18,431 nt of DNA from an uncultured Oscillospiraceae bacterium (GTDB lineage Bacteria > Bacillota > Clostridia > Oscillospirales > Acutalibacteraceae): the NCBI GenBank assembly GCA_900553255.1, contig USCI01000051.1, forward strand, positions 1-18,431, written 5' to 3'. Within the stretch, counting starts at the first letter, position 1. Every line of letters starts with the position of its first letter. Positions 7,007 through 14,621 of this stretch are shown here, one piece after another. Under the pieces are notes generated by a model. The model searched no databases and had not been told where the DNA came from. It saw only the letters and a program-made list of their open reading frames with translations. Made by a program: the position numbers and the translations under genes.

Positions 7007-7858
7007 ATGGCTAAACCGATGTCCCTGCGCCGGCGTTTGTACGACCGCGGGATGCGCGCAATCACCTGGATCTGCGCCGGCATCACCTGCGCGCTGCTGC
7101 TGTTCCTGATCGGCTACATCGTCTACCGCGGCGTGCCGCACCTGTCCCTCGACCTGCTGACCACCGCGCCTAGCTACCGCAACGATTCCATCGGCATCCT
7201 GCCGAACTTCCTCAACACCCTGTACCTGGTCCTGCTGACGATGGTGATCGTGCTGCCCATCGGGGTGGGCGCCGCCATTTATCTGACCGAATACGCCAAA
7301 AACCGCCGGGTGGTCGCGGTCATTGAATTCGCCACCGAAACCCTCACCGGCATCCCGTCGATTATTTTCGGCCTGGTGGGCATGCTGTTCTTTGTACAGC
7401 TGCTGTCCCTCAAGGCCGGTATCCTCGCCGGCAGCCTGACCATGGTCATCCTCACCCTGCCGACCATCATGCGCACCACACAGGAAAGCCTGAAGACGGT
7501 GCCGCAGAGCTACCGCGAGGGCGCGCTCGCGCTCGGCGCGGGCAAATGGCGGATGGTGCGCACCGTGGTGCTGCCCGGCGCCGTCGACGGCATCGTGACC
7601 GGCTGCATCCTCGCGGTCGGCCGCATCGTGGGCGAATCCGCCGCGCTGCTGTTCACCGCCGGTTTCGGCATGGTGGTCAACGATTTCTTTACCTCCCTGC
7701 AGTCCTCCTCCGCCACCCTGACCGTCGCGCTGTACGTCTACACCGGTGAGCGCGGCAAAACCGACGTCGCCTTCGCCATCGCCGTGATCCTGATGGTGCT
7801 GGTGCTGCTGATCAACGCGCTGGCGGTGCTGGCGGGCAAAAAACTGCGCCGGCGCTGA
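7007..7858 (+). CDS. pstA: Phosphate ABC transporter permease PstA
   Basis: A 283-residue inner-membrane permease, partner of PstC. It has six predicted helices (first about residues 14-38), the family motif LTGIPSIIFGLVGM near 109-122, an EAA loop (YREGALALGAGKWRMVRTV, about 168-186) and the GRIVGESAAL motif. GAAAGGAGG at 6988-6996 provides the ribosome site about ten bases before the ATG. The site overlaps the end of pstC, which indicates translational coupling. The 63-base gap to pstB holds only a short CGGGCG/CGCCCG hairpin. Confidence 0.95.
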   Translation: MAKPMSLRRRLYDRGMRAITWICAGITCALLLFLIGYIVYRGVPHLSLDLLTTAPSYRNDSIGILPNFLNTLYLVLLTMVIVLPIGVGAAIYLTEYAKNRRVVAVIEFATETLTGIPSIIFGLVGMLFFVQLLSLKAGILAGSLTMVILTLPTIMRTTQESLKTVPQSYREGALALGAGKWRMVRTVVLPGAVDGIVTGCILAVGRIVGESAALLFTAGFGMVVNDFFTSLQSSSATLTVALYVYTGERGKTDVAFAIAVILMVLVLLINALAVLAGKKLRRR

Positions 7859-7921
7859 TCCCGGCGGGCGGACGCCCGTCCCGCATCCTCAGTTACTGCG
7901 AGAAAGGAATGGAGAAAACCC

Positions 7922-8680
7922 ATGGAAAATGCCATCATCGCCGCAAAAGGTCTGGATCTCTGGTACGGGGCCACCCAGGCGCTGCACGGGGTGAATCTGG
8001 ACATACCGCAGAATCAGGTGACCGCGCTTATCGGCCCGTCGGGCTGCGGCAAATCCACCTTTTTAAAGACGCTCAACCGCATGAATGACCTGATCCCGGG
8101 TGTGAAAATCACCGGCAGCGTGCTCTACCGGGACAAGGACATCTATGCGCCGGATCTCGACGTGACCTGGCTGCGCCGTCACGTCGGCATGGTGTTTCAA
8201 AAGCCCAACCCGTTCCCGATGTCCATCTACGACAACATCGCCTACGGCCCGCGCACCCACGGGATCCGCAGCCGGGTCAAGCTCGACGAGATCGTCGAGG
8301 AGGCGCTCACCGGCGCCGCCATCTGGGACGAGGTCAAGGACCGGCTCAAAAAATCCGCCCTCTCCCTCTCCGGCGGCCAGCAGCAGCGCATCTGCATCGC
8401 CCGTGCGCTCGCCGTGCAGCCGGATGTCCTGCTGATGGACGAGGCGACCTCCGCCCTCGACCCGATTTCCACCTCCAAGATCGAGGATCTGATCGCGGAG
8501 CTGAAGAAAACCTACACCATTGTGATCGTCACCCACAATATGCAGCAGGCAACCCGTGTTTCCGACCGTTGCGCCTTTTTCCTGCACGGGGAAATCATCG
8601 AGGCGGACGACACCGAAAAACTGTTCTCGATGCCCGCCGACAAGCGCACCGAGGAATACATCACCGGCCGTTTCGGATAA
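7922..8680 (+). CDS. pstB: Phosphate ABC transporter ATP-binding protein PstB
   Basis: A 252-residue cytoplasmic ATPase that powers phosphate import through PstCA. It has Walker A GPSGCGKST at 38-46, Q-loop Gln93 in VFQKPNPFPMS (a PstB hallmark), the ABC signature LSGGQQQR at 149-156, Walker B VLLMDE at 169-174, D-loop SALD at 177-180 and H-loop His205. GGAG at 7911-7914 lies seven bases before the ATG; a second AAAGGA is at 7903-7908. All catalytic residues are intact and the length is standard. Confidence 0.97.
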   Translation: MENAIIAAKGLDLWYGATQALHGVNLDIPQNQVTALIGPSGCGKSTFLKTLNRMNDLIPGVKITGSVLYRDKDIYAPDLDVTWLRRHVGMVFQKPNPFPMSIYDNIAYGPRTHGIRSRVKLDEIVEEALTGAAIWDEVKDRLKKSALSLSGGQQQRICIARALAVQPDVLLMDEATSALDPISTSKIEDLIAELKKTYTIVIVTHNMQQATRVSDRCAFFLHGEIIEADDTEKLFSMPADKRTEEYITGRFG

Positions 8681-8718
8681 GGCACGATCATCCGGCACCA
8701 GCCAGGGCCTTTGCGCTT

Positions 8719-8755
8719 GCCGGGACGGCATGCCCGGCATTCCGGCTTCGCCGGA
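8719..8755 (+). other. Hairpins in the pstB-phoU gap
   Basis: The 133-base gap between pstB and phoU holds two stems: GCCGGG/CCCGGC (8719-8738) and the tight TCCGGC-TTC-GCCGGA (8741-8755). No T-run follows, so read-through is expected. They may tune expression or mRNA processing between the transporter and regulator halves of the operon. Confidence 0.45.
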
Positions 8756-8813
8756 GCCGCGCGGCCGGCCGCTGACCGCGTACCCAAAATCCATTCAGAA
8801 AGGAACCATCGAC

Positions 8814-9476
8814 ATGCGCAATAAATTCGACGAGCAGCTCGAACAGCTGCATGTACAGCTCATCAAGATGGGCAGCCTGTGCGAGGAGGCCATCTCGCTT
8901 TCCGCCAAGGCGATTGAGGCCGGTGAACCGGCGCTCGCCCAAAAGGTCCCGCCGCTGGAGGTGGAGATCGACCAGCTTGAACGCGAAATCGAAGGCCGCT
9001 GCATGCGGCTGCTGCTCCAGCAGCAGCCGGTCGCCCGCGACCTGCGTGCGATCTCGGCCGCACTCAAAATGATCTCCGACATGGAGCGCATCGGCGACCA
9101 AGCGGCCGACATCGCCGAGCTGGTGCCCTACATTGTCCCCAGCGCCGCACAGAGCAGCCTGCCGATCGGCGATATGGCGCGCGCGGTGGTATCGATGGTC
9201 ACCGACAGCGTGGACGCTTTTGTGAAAAACGACCTACGGCTGGCGGATCAGGTGGTGGCCGCCGACGACGCGGTGGACCGGCTGTTCGACCGCATCAAGG
9301 AGGCGCTGATGACCCTCATCCGCGACGGCAGCGTGGACGCCAAGGCCGCGCTCGATCTGCTGATGGCGGCCAAATACCTCGAGCGCATCGGCGACCATGC
9401 GGTCAATGTGGCCGAATGGGTGCAATATTCCATCACCGGCCGGCACAAAAGTAGTGAAGATCATGCCGGAATGTGA
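8814..9476 (+). CDS. phoU: Phosphate signalling regulator PhoU
   Basis: A 220-residue all-helical cytoplasmic protein made of two three-helix bundles. It binds metal and links PstB occupancy to the PhoR kinase, keeping the Pho regulon off when phosphate is plentiful. The PhoU signature DMERIGDQAADIAE (about 86-99) recurs in the second half as LERIGDHAVNVAEW, with the E-R-x-D-H/Q metal-site residues in both. The open frame runs upstream into pstB. I start at ATG 8814 because AGAAAGGA at 8797-8804 precedes it by nine bases and MRNKFDEQLEQL matches family N-termini. The response regulator begins 42 bases later. Confidence 0.95.
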   Translation: MRNKFDEQLEQLHVQLIKMGSLCEEAISLSAKAIEAGEPALAQKVPPLEVEIDQLEREIEGRCMRLLLQQQPVARDLRAISAALKMISDMERIGDQAADIAELVPYIVPSAAQSSLPIGDMARAVVSMVTDSVDAFVKNDLRLADQVVAADDAVDRLFDRIKEALMTLIRDGSVDAKAALDLLMAAKYLERIGDHAVNVAEWVQYSITGRHKSSEDHAGM

Positions 9477-9518
9477 TAAGATAAAAGCAGCACAGAAGGA
9501 AATGGGGGCCAAGCGCTC

Positions 9519-10193
9519 ATGATTTATCTGCTCGAAGACGACGACAGCATCCGGGAACTGGTGACCTACACCCTCAACAGCCAGGGGCTCGACGCGGAGG
9601 GCTTCAGCCGCCCGCGCGAATTCTGGGAGGCCATGCGCAAAGCACAGCCCTCCCTTATCCTGCTCGACATCATGCTGCCGGAGGAGGACGGGATCACCAT
9701 CCTGCAAAAGCTGCGCGCCGCGCCCGACACCAAGCGGATCCCGGTGATCATGCTCACCGCAAAGGGCAGCGAATACGACACGGTGCGCGGCCTCGACAGC
9801 GGCGCGGACGACTATATCCCGAAGCCGTTCCGCATGATGGAACTGCTTTCCCGTATCCGGGCACTGCTGCGCCGCAGCGCGCCGGAGGACAGCGGGATGG
9901 CTGAATACCGGGTGGGTCCGCTGTACGTCTGCCCGCGGCGGCACATCATCCAGGTGGACGGACACGACGTCGCACTGACCCGCAAGGAATTTGACCTGCT
10001 GTGCCTGCTGCTGTCCGAGCGCGGCACCGTCTTCACCCGCGAGCAGCTGCTCGACACCATCTGGGGCTACGCCTTCGACGGGGAAAGCCGGACGGTGGAT
10101 GTGCACGTGCGTTCGCTGCGTCAGAAGCTCGGCGCAGGGGGAGACTGCATCGAGACGGTGCGCGGGATCGGCTATAAGATCAGCGAGGCGTGA
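9519..10193 (+). CDS. phoP: OmpR-family response regulator, PhoP/PhoB type
   Basis: A 224-residue two-domain regulator. The receiver domain (about 1-115) has the acidic pocket E6-D9, phospho-acceptor D50 in LLDIMLPEEDG, T80 in MLTAKG and K102 in PKPF. The C-terminal winged helix (about 128-222) contains LTRKEFDLLCLL and VDVHVRSLRQKLG. Its place between phoU and the kinase gene identifies it as the phosphate-starvation regulator; it should bind the 11-base-spaced boxes at 5049 and 15839. The ribosome site is weak: AGAAGGA is 18 bases upstream and only GGGGG is nearer. Translation may therefore depend on ribosomes finishing phoU. Confidence 0.92.
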   Translation: MIYLLEDDDSIRELVTYTLNSQGLDAEGFSRPREFWEAMRKAQPSLILLDIMLPEEDGITILQKLRAAPDTKRIPVIMLTAKGSEYDTVRGLDSGADDYIPKPFRMMELLSRIRALLRRSAPEDSGMAEYRVGPLYVCPRRHIIQVDGHDVALTRKEFDLLCLLLSERGTVFTREQLLDTIWGYAFDGESRTVDVHVRSLRQKLGAGGDCIETVRGIGYKISEA

Positions 10194-10259
10194 ACCGCAT
10201 AAGCGGCCGGGCTGCCGGCCGCCGGCGGAATTCATCCGTCTGAGGAAGGATTGGGGATT

Positions 10260-11915
10260 ATGACCAAACGAATTTTCCGCACCATCCTGCTGGTGAGCGC
10301 ACTGGTGCTGGTTTGCGGCCTCGCCTGCGTGATGGGGGTCCTGTATTCCTATTTCAGCGATCAGCTCAAGCAGGAGCTGCACGATAAGGCGGCTTATCTT
10401 GCGGTTGCGGTGGAAAGCGACGGCATGGCGGCGCTTGAAAAGCTGAAGGACCGGCCGGAACGGATCACCTATGTGGCCGCCGACGGTACGGTGCTGTACG
10501 ACAACCGCGCCGACGAGAGTACAATGGTCAACCACGCCGACCGCGAGGAAATCCAGGAGGCGCTGCAGACCGGCTCCGGTGATGCGGTGAGGCAGTCGGA
10601 TACCCTGGCGGAGCAGACCGTCTATTATGCACTCCGGCTGGATGACGGCTCGGTGCTGCGGGTATCGAGCACGCAGTACAATGTACCGCGGCTGCTGCTC
10701 AGTCTGCTGCAGCCGCTGATCTTTATCATCCTGCTGCTGCTTGTGCTGTCCGGCTTCTTTGCCTTCCGGGCATCCAAAAAGATCGTGGAACCGATCAACC
10801 GGCTGGATCTCGAGCATCCCGAAGAGGGCGAAAGCTATGAGGAAATCGCTCCGCTGCTGACCAAGATCCACAAGCAGCAGAAAACCATCGCCGAGCAGCT
10901 GGCCGAGGCCAAACGCCAGCAGGCCGCATTTGCCCAGATTACCGCCGATATGGCGGAGGGGCTGCTGGTCATCGACGAGCACGGCGCACTGCTTTCGGTC
11001 AATCCGAGCGCGCTGCGGCTGCTGGAAGCCAAAGAGGTGCAGCCTTCCGAAAATGTGCTGGCGCTCAACCGCAGCGAGCCGTTCCGCCATGCGGTGGAAA
11101 CCGCACTCGACGGCCGGCATGAAACCGCCGTGCTGACCTTCGGCGAAATGTCCTGTCAGGTAACCGCCAACCCGGTCTGGCACGACGGCAGGCCCTCCGG
11201 CGCGGTGCTGCTGCTCGTGGACATCACCGAAAAGCTGCAGCGGGAAACCCTGCGGCGGGAATTCACCGCCAACGTCTCCCACGAGCTGAAAACGCCGCTG
11301 ACCTCCATCTCCGGCTTCGCCGAAATCCTGCGGGACGGCATGGTGCAGGGGACGGACGTGGAAAAATTCGCCGGGCGCATTTTTGAAGAGGCCCAGCGGC
11401 TGATTACGCTGGTCAGCGATGTGATCAAAATCTCCCAGCTTGACGAGGGCCAGCTCCCCTACACCCGCGAAACGGTGGAGCTGCAGGAGCTTGTGCGCGC
11501 CATGTTCGACCGGCTGCACCACGCGGCCGACAAGGCGGGAGTGTCCCTCGTGCTCGAGGGCGAACCGGTGACGCTGTCCACCGTGCGGCCGATTCTCGAA
11601 GAGGTGCTGTTTAATCTCTGCGACAACGCGATTAAATACAACCGGCCCGGCGGGCGCGTGACTGTGCGGACCGGCCGGCAGGACGGCAAGGTGGTACTTG
11701 CGGTCAGCGACACCGGCATCGGGATCCCTCCCGCCCATCAGCAGCGTATATTCGAGCGCTTCTACCGGGTGGACAAAAGCCATTCCAAGGAAATCGGCGG
11801 CACCGGCCTCGGCCTGTCGATTGTCAAGCACGGCGCAGCCTACCTTGGCGCCGCGGTCGCGGTGGAAAGCGAGCCGGGGGTCGGCAGCACCTTCACCCTG
11901 ACCTGGGCGGATTAG
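10260..11915 (+). CDS. phoR: Sensor histidine kinase, PhoR type
   Basis: A 551-residue membrane kinase, partner of the regulator encoded just upstream. TM1 is about residues 8-30, an extracytoplasmic domain spans about 31-140, TM2 is about 142-168, and a cytoplasmic linker precedes a PAS domain (about 218-320, starting near AAFAQITADMAEGLLVIDE). The HisKA box FTANVSHELKTPLTS places the phosphorylated histidine at 341. The ATPase domain has N box NLCDNAIKYN, G1 DTGIGIP and G2 GGTGLGLSIVKHG. A TTG at 10251 is in frame, but AGGAAGGA ends at 10250 and fits the ATG at 10260 (nine bases). The 66-base gap from the regulator has no terminator; a strong one follows this gene and ends the operon. Confidence 0.93.
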   Translation: MTKRIFRTILLVSALVLVCGLACVMGVLYSYFSDQLKQELHDKAAYLAVAVESDGMAALEKLKDRPERITYVAADGTVLYDNRADESTMVNHADREEIQEALQTGSGDAVRQSDTLAEQTVYYALRLDDGSVLRVSSTQYNVPRLLLSLLQPLIFIILLLLVLSGFFAFRASKKIVEPINRLDLEHPEEGESYEEIAPLLTKIHKQQKTIAEQLAEAKRQQAAFAQITADMAEGLLVIDEHGALLSVNPSALRLLEAKEVQPSENVLALNRSEPFRHAVETALDGRHETAVLTFGEMSCQVTANPVWHDGRPSGAVLLLVDITEKLQRETLRREFTANVSHELKTPLTSISGFAEILRDGMVQGTDVEKFAGRIFEEAQRLITLVSDVIKISQLDEGQLPYTRETVELQELVRAMFDRLHHAADKAGVSLVLEGEPVTLSTVRPILEEVLFNLCDNAIKYNRPGGRVTVRTGRQDGKVVLAVSDTGIGIPPAHQQRIFERFYRVDKSHSKEIGGTGLGLSIVKHGAAYLGAAVAVESEPGVGSTFTLTWAD

Positions 11916-11977
11916 CCCTCCGGACAGCGGTTCGGCGGGTTTTGGCGCCCGCAGCAAAAGCAAATGCGCTTGCGCCC

Positions 11978-12020
11978 AAATCCGGGCAGAAAACGGTATG
12001 TTTTCTGCCCGGATTTTTCG
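11978..12020 (+). terminator. Terminator of the pst-pho operon
   Basis: A perfect 17-bp stem runs from AAATCCGGGCAGAAAAC (11978-11994) to its complement at 12000-12016, around a GGTAT loop. The stem ends in a T-run (ATTTTTCG). This is the first strong terminator after the pstS promoter. Confidence 0.92.
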
Positions 12021-12069
12021 TGCAGCGCCGTCTCCGGCGGGAAGCCCCGGGATTCTCTTAGGAGTTTGT

Positions 12070-12098
12070 TTGACCGGCGGATTATTCTATGGTAAAGT
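12070..12098 (+). promoter_or_regulatory. Promoter of the asparaginase gene
   Basis: TTGACC at 12070-12075 and TAAAGT at 12093-12098 are separated by 17 bases. TGG just before the -10 gives an extended -10. The -10 begins 54 bases before the proposed ACG start. Confidence 0.65.
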
Positions 12099-12146
12099 GA
12101 GAACGATAAAAGACGTGAATCTTTTGAGGGAAAGGACGGAGGAAAA

Positions 12147-13181
12147 ACGAAACTGCTGATTATTTTTACCGGCGGCACCATCGGATCCGCGCCCGGCAGC
12201 GCGGGCCTTGCGCCGGACGGCGGTGCCGCCCGCCTGTTGCTGCAGCTGTTCGCCGAACAGCGCCCGACGCCGCGGGCGGATGCGGTGGAATGGACGGTGT
12301 GCGAACCGCTGTCCATCCTGTCGGAAAACCTAACGGTGGATCACTGGAACCGTCTGCTCGACACCCTACGGCCGGTACTGCGCGAAGGCAGGGCCGCGTA
12401 TGAGGGGATCATCCTCACCCACGGCACCGATACGCTCGCGTATACGGCTGCCCTGCTCGACCAGCTGCTAGCCGGCACGCCGCTGCCGGTGGTGCTGGTG
12501 TCGAGCCAGCTGCCGCTGCAGGAGCCGGCGGCAGACGGGGTGGACAATCTCGCCGCGGCGGTGGATTTTATCGCCGACACCCACATGCCGGGGATCTTTG
12601 CCGCCTGCCGCGGCGAGGACGGCGGCAGTGTGATCCACCGCGGCATCGCCCTGCGCCAGTGCGACACCGCGACCGACCGTTTTTCAAGTTTCGGCCCGCC
12701 TTTGGGTACCATTACGGAACACCGCTTCCACCCGGCCGATGGCCGGCCGCTGCCGGCTATCCTGCCGCTGTCCGACCCGCCCGGCCGGCTGCTGCCCTGC
12801 GTGCTCCCCCTCTCTCCCGCGCCGGGCTTCGACTACCGCTGTGTCCGGCTGACCGGGGACGTGCGCGCGGTGCTGCACGGCGCTTACCATTCCGGCACCG
12901 CCTGCGCCGGGGACGGCGAAAATTCGCCCTACAGCCTGCTGTACCTGCACAAACGCTGCCGGGAACGCGGTATCCCGCTGTTCCTGGCCCCGGTGCGCAG
13001 CGAAGCCTACGCCACCAGCCGGGAACTCCGCAGCGCCGGGGTACATCCGCTGTGCGGCCTGTCCTATGAGGCCGCCTATACCCGGCTGCTGATCGCGTTC
13101 AGCCGCTGTACCGATCCGGCACAGGCACTTAAATGGCTGGGGCTGGCGGCACAAAGCGACAGCAAACGCGCCGGAAATTAA
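12147..13181 (+). CDS. ansA: L-asparaginase, type I-like, with apparent ACG start
   Basis: The 344-residue product hydrolyses L-asparagine to aspartate and ammonia if active; no signal peptide is seen, so it should be cytoplasmic. The N-terminal nucleophile motif TGGTI is at 8-12 (catalytic T11). S59 in ILSENLT matches the substrate-binding serine, and the second motif THGTDT is at 91-96 (T94, D95). The usual third-triad lysine seems to be R170 by my alignment. The frame opens after TAA 12093 and has no ATG, GTG or TTG before TTG 12237, which would delete the catalytic motif. The family start (MKLLIIFTGGT) corresponds to ACG at 12147, four bases after GGAGG (12138-12142). CTG at 12153 is an alternative, ten bases from that site. 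Either the gene uses a rare start codon, or an ATG-to-ACG change has weakened it, or this is a sequencing error. Confidence 0.85.
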   Translation, partial: TKLLIIFTGGTIGSAPGSAGLAPDGGAARLLLQLFAEQRPTPRADAVEWTVCEPLSILSENLTVDHWNRLLDTLRPVLREGRAAYEGIILTHGTDTLAYTAALLDQLLAGTPLPVVLVSSQLPLQEPAADGVDNLAAAVDFIADTHMPGIFAACRGEDGGSVIHRGIALRQCDTATDRFSSFGPPLGTITEHRFHPADGRPLPAILPLSDPPGRLLPCVLPLSPAPGFDYRCVRLTGDVRAVLHGAYHSGTACAGDGENSPYSLLYLHKRCRERGIPLFLAPVRSEAYATSRELRSAGVHPLCGLSYEAAYTRLLIAFSRCTDPAQALKWLGLAAQSDSKRAGN

Positions 13182-13202
13182 GAAAATCTGCCGCTTTTCT
13201 TC

Positions 13203-13278
13203 TTGTTTTTACCATGCTTCCCTGTTATACTGGTCTAAAGCGAACCGGATGACGCTGCGGAAAAAGCGTCCGGTTCGC
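13203..13278 (+). promoter_or_regulatory. Promoter and 5'-end hairpin of the AI-2E permease gene
   Basis: TTGTTT (13203-13208) and TATACT (13226-13231) are spaced by 17 bases, with TGT before the -10 as an extended element. Transcription should start near 13238. GCGAACCGG (13240-13248) and ACGCT (13252-13256) pair with AGCGTCCGGTTCGC (13265-13278). This gives a 14-bp stem with a 3-base bulge at or next to the 5' end of the message. The rest of the 120-base leader shows nothing clear. Confidence 0.65.
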
Positions 13279-13358
13279 CGTCGGCTTCCGGTCTGAGGGC
13301 TGCCCTTTTGCGCCGCAAGCGGCGGTACGGGCTGCACGTGAAAGGATGAGGCGTTTCC

Positions 13359-14570
13359 ATGAAGCATATGAAGGGCATCGCCACCTGGGTCACGGCATTT
13401 ATTTTTGCCGTGGCACTGATTGTGGTGTATAAGACCTTCGACAATTTTTCGGCGATCTGGAGCTTTGTATCCAGGCTTATGGATATCATCAGCCCCTTCG
13501 TTTTCGGCTTCGGACTGGCCTTTCTGCTGTATGCGCCGTGCAGCAAATTTGAATCGCTGTTCAAGCGTACGCAAAAGCGCTTTTTGACCAAGCACGCGCG
13601 GGGGATTTCGATTGCCATTGTGTATGTCCTGCTCCTGCTGCTGCTGTCGCTGCTGTTCTCCTTTGCGCTGCCGGCGGCCTTCCGCGGCATCATGAACTTC
13701 GTCAGCCAGCTCCCCGGCTATCTCGATACCGCCTACCAGACCGTCATGGATTTCGTCGACCGCTTCGGTCAGAATTCCGGCTGGATATCCAGCGCGGATG
13801 TGCACGAGAAGCTGATGGAGATCCAGAACAAGCTGATCGAAAGCGTCAAGGGCATCACGCCGGAAATGCTGTTCGGCTATATGCAGAACATCCTGAGCTT
13901 TACCTCGTCGCTGTTCAACGTGCTGCTCGGATTCATTATCTCGGTATATATGCTCGCCAGCCGCGAAGCGCTGGTGCGCTCGGTAAAATCCATCTGCGGC
14001 CTGTTCATGAAGGAAAAATGGATCGCGATGTGCAGCGAATATTCCCATAAAATCTCCAAGATCTTTTACAGCTATTTTTACAGCACCCTCCTCGACGCCT
14101 GCCTGATCGGCATTATCGTCAGCATCGGCCTGTGGATCATCGGCGTACCCAACGCCCTGCTGCTGGGCATGATGGTCGGCCTGATGAACATCATCCCCTA
14201 TTTCGGCGCGATCATCGGCGGGGTCATCTGCGTGATCATCGCCTTCCTGTCCGGCAATATCTATTCGGCGCTGCTGACCGGTATCTACATCATCGTCATG
14301 CAGCAGCTCGACGGCAACTTCATCCAGCCCCGCATCGTGGGCAGCTCGGTCGGCGTACGGCCGATCTATGTGCTGCTGGCGGTTACGGTCGGCGGCGGCC
14401 TGTTCGGTTTCTGGGGCATCCTGCTCGGGGTACCGTTCATGGCGATTGTGCAGATGCTGCTGCACGACCTGATCGCCTACCGCAACGCCCGCAAGCAAAA
14501 CCGGTTCGCCGCAGCGGAGGAGCCGGCCGAAGACACGCCGGCGGAGGAACCGCCGCAGACGGAAGAATGA
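13359..14570 (+). CDS. AI-2E/YtvI-family transporter (PerM-like permease)
   Basis: A 403-residue integral membrane protein of the AI-2E exporter/permease superfamily (TqsA, YtvI, YdbI). About eight helices are visible: two at the N-terminus (residues 8-26 and 42-65), one near 87-110, a long soluble stretch to about 185, then a cluster to 380. The family hallmark DGNFIQPRIVGSSVGVRP near 315-332 is present, followed by GGGLFGFWGILLGVPFMA. The last 25 residues form an acidic, proline-rich tail. AAAGGAT at 13341-13347 is the ribosome site, eleven bases upstream. Members of this superfamily are assigned to autoinducer export, sodium/proton exchange or unknown substrates, so I give no specific role. 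Confidence 0.9.
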   Translation: MKHMKGIATWVTAFIFAVALIVVYKTFDNFSAIWSFVSRLMDIISPFVFGFGLAFLLYAPCSKFESLFKRTQKRFLTKHARGISIAIVYVLLLLLLSLLFSFALPAAFRGIMNFVSQLPGYLDTAYQTVMDFVDRFGQNSGWISSADVHEKLMEIQNKLIESVKGITPEMLFGYMQNILSFTSSLFNVLLGFIISVYMLASREALVRSVKSICGLFMKEKWIAMCSEYSHKISKIFYSYFYSTLLDACLIGIIVSIGLWIIGVPNALLLGMMVGLMNIIPYFGAIIGGVICVIIAFLSGNIYSALLTGIYIIVMQQLDGNFIQPRIVGSSVGVRPIYVLLAVTVGGGLFGFWGILLGVPFMAIVQMLLHDLIAYRNARKQNRFAAAEEPAEDTPAEEPPQTEE

Positions 14571-14574
14571 AAGA

Positions 14575-14606
14575 CCGCCCGGCCGTGCTGCCGGGCGGCT
14601 GCTTTG
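14575..14606 (+). terminator. Weak terminator-like hairpin before hemW
   Basis: CCGCCCGGC (14575-14583) pairs with GCCGGGCGG (14590-14598). The following CTGCTTTG is only weakly T-rich. It lies between the permease stop codon and hemW and may cause partial termination. Confidence 0.45.
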
Positions 14607-14621
14607 TATCGAGGTGTGCGT

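Noticed and set aside
9234..11963. A 909-codon open frame on the minus strand opposite phoU, the regulator and the kinase
   Set aside because: It covers three well-identified + strand genes in one shadow frame and shows no motif of its own.
12237..13181. TTG at 12237 as the start of the asparaginase
   Set aside because: It would remove the nucleophile motif TGGTI, which is in frame just upstream behind a good ribosome site. No ribosome site precedes the TTG.
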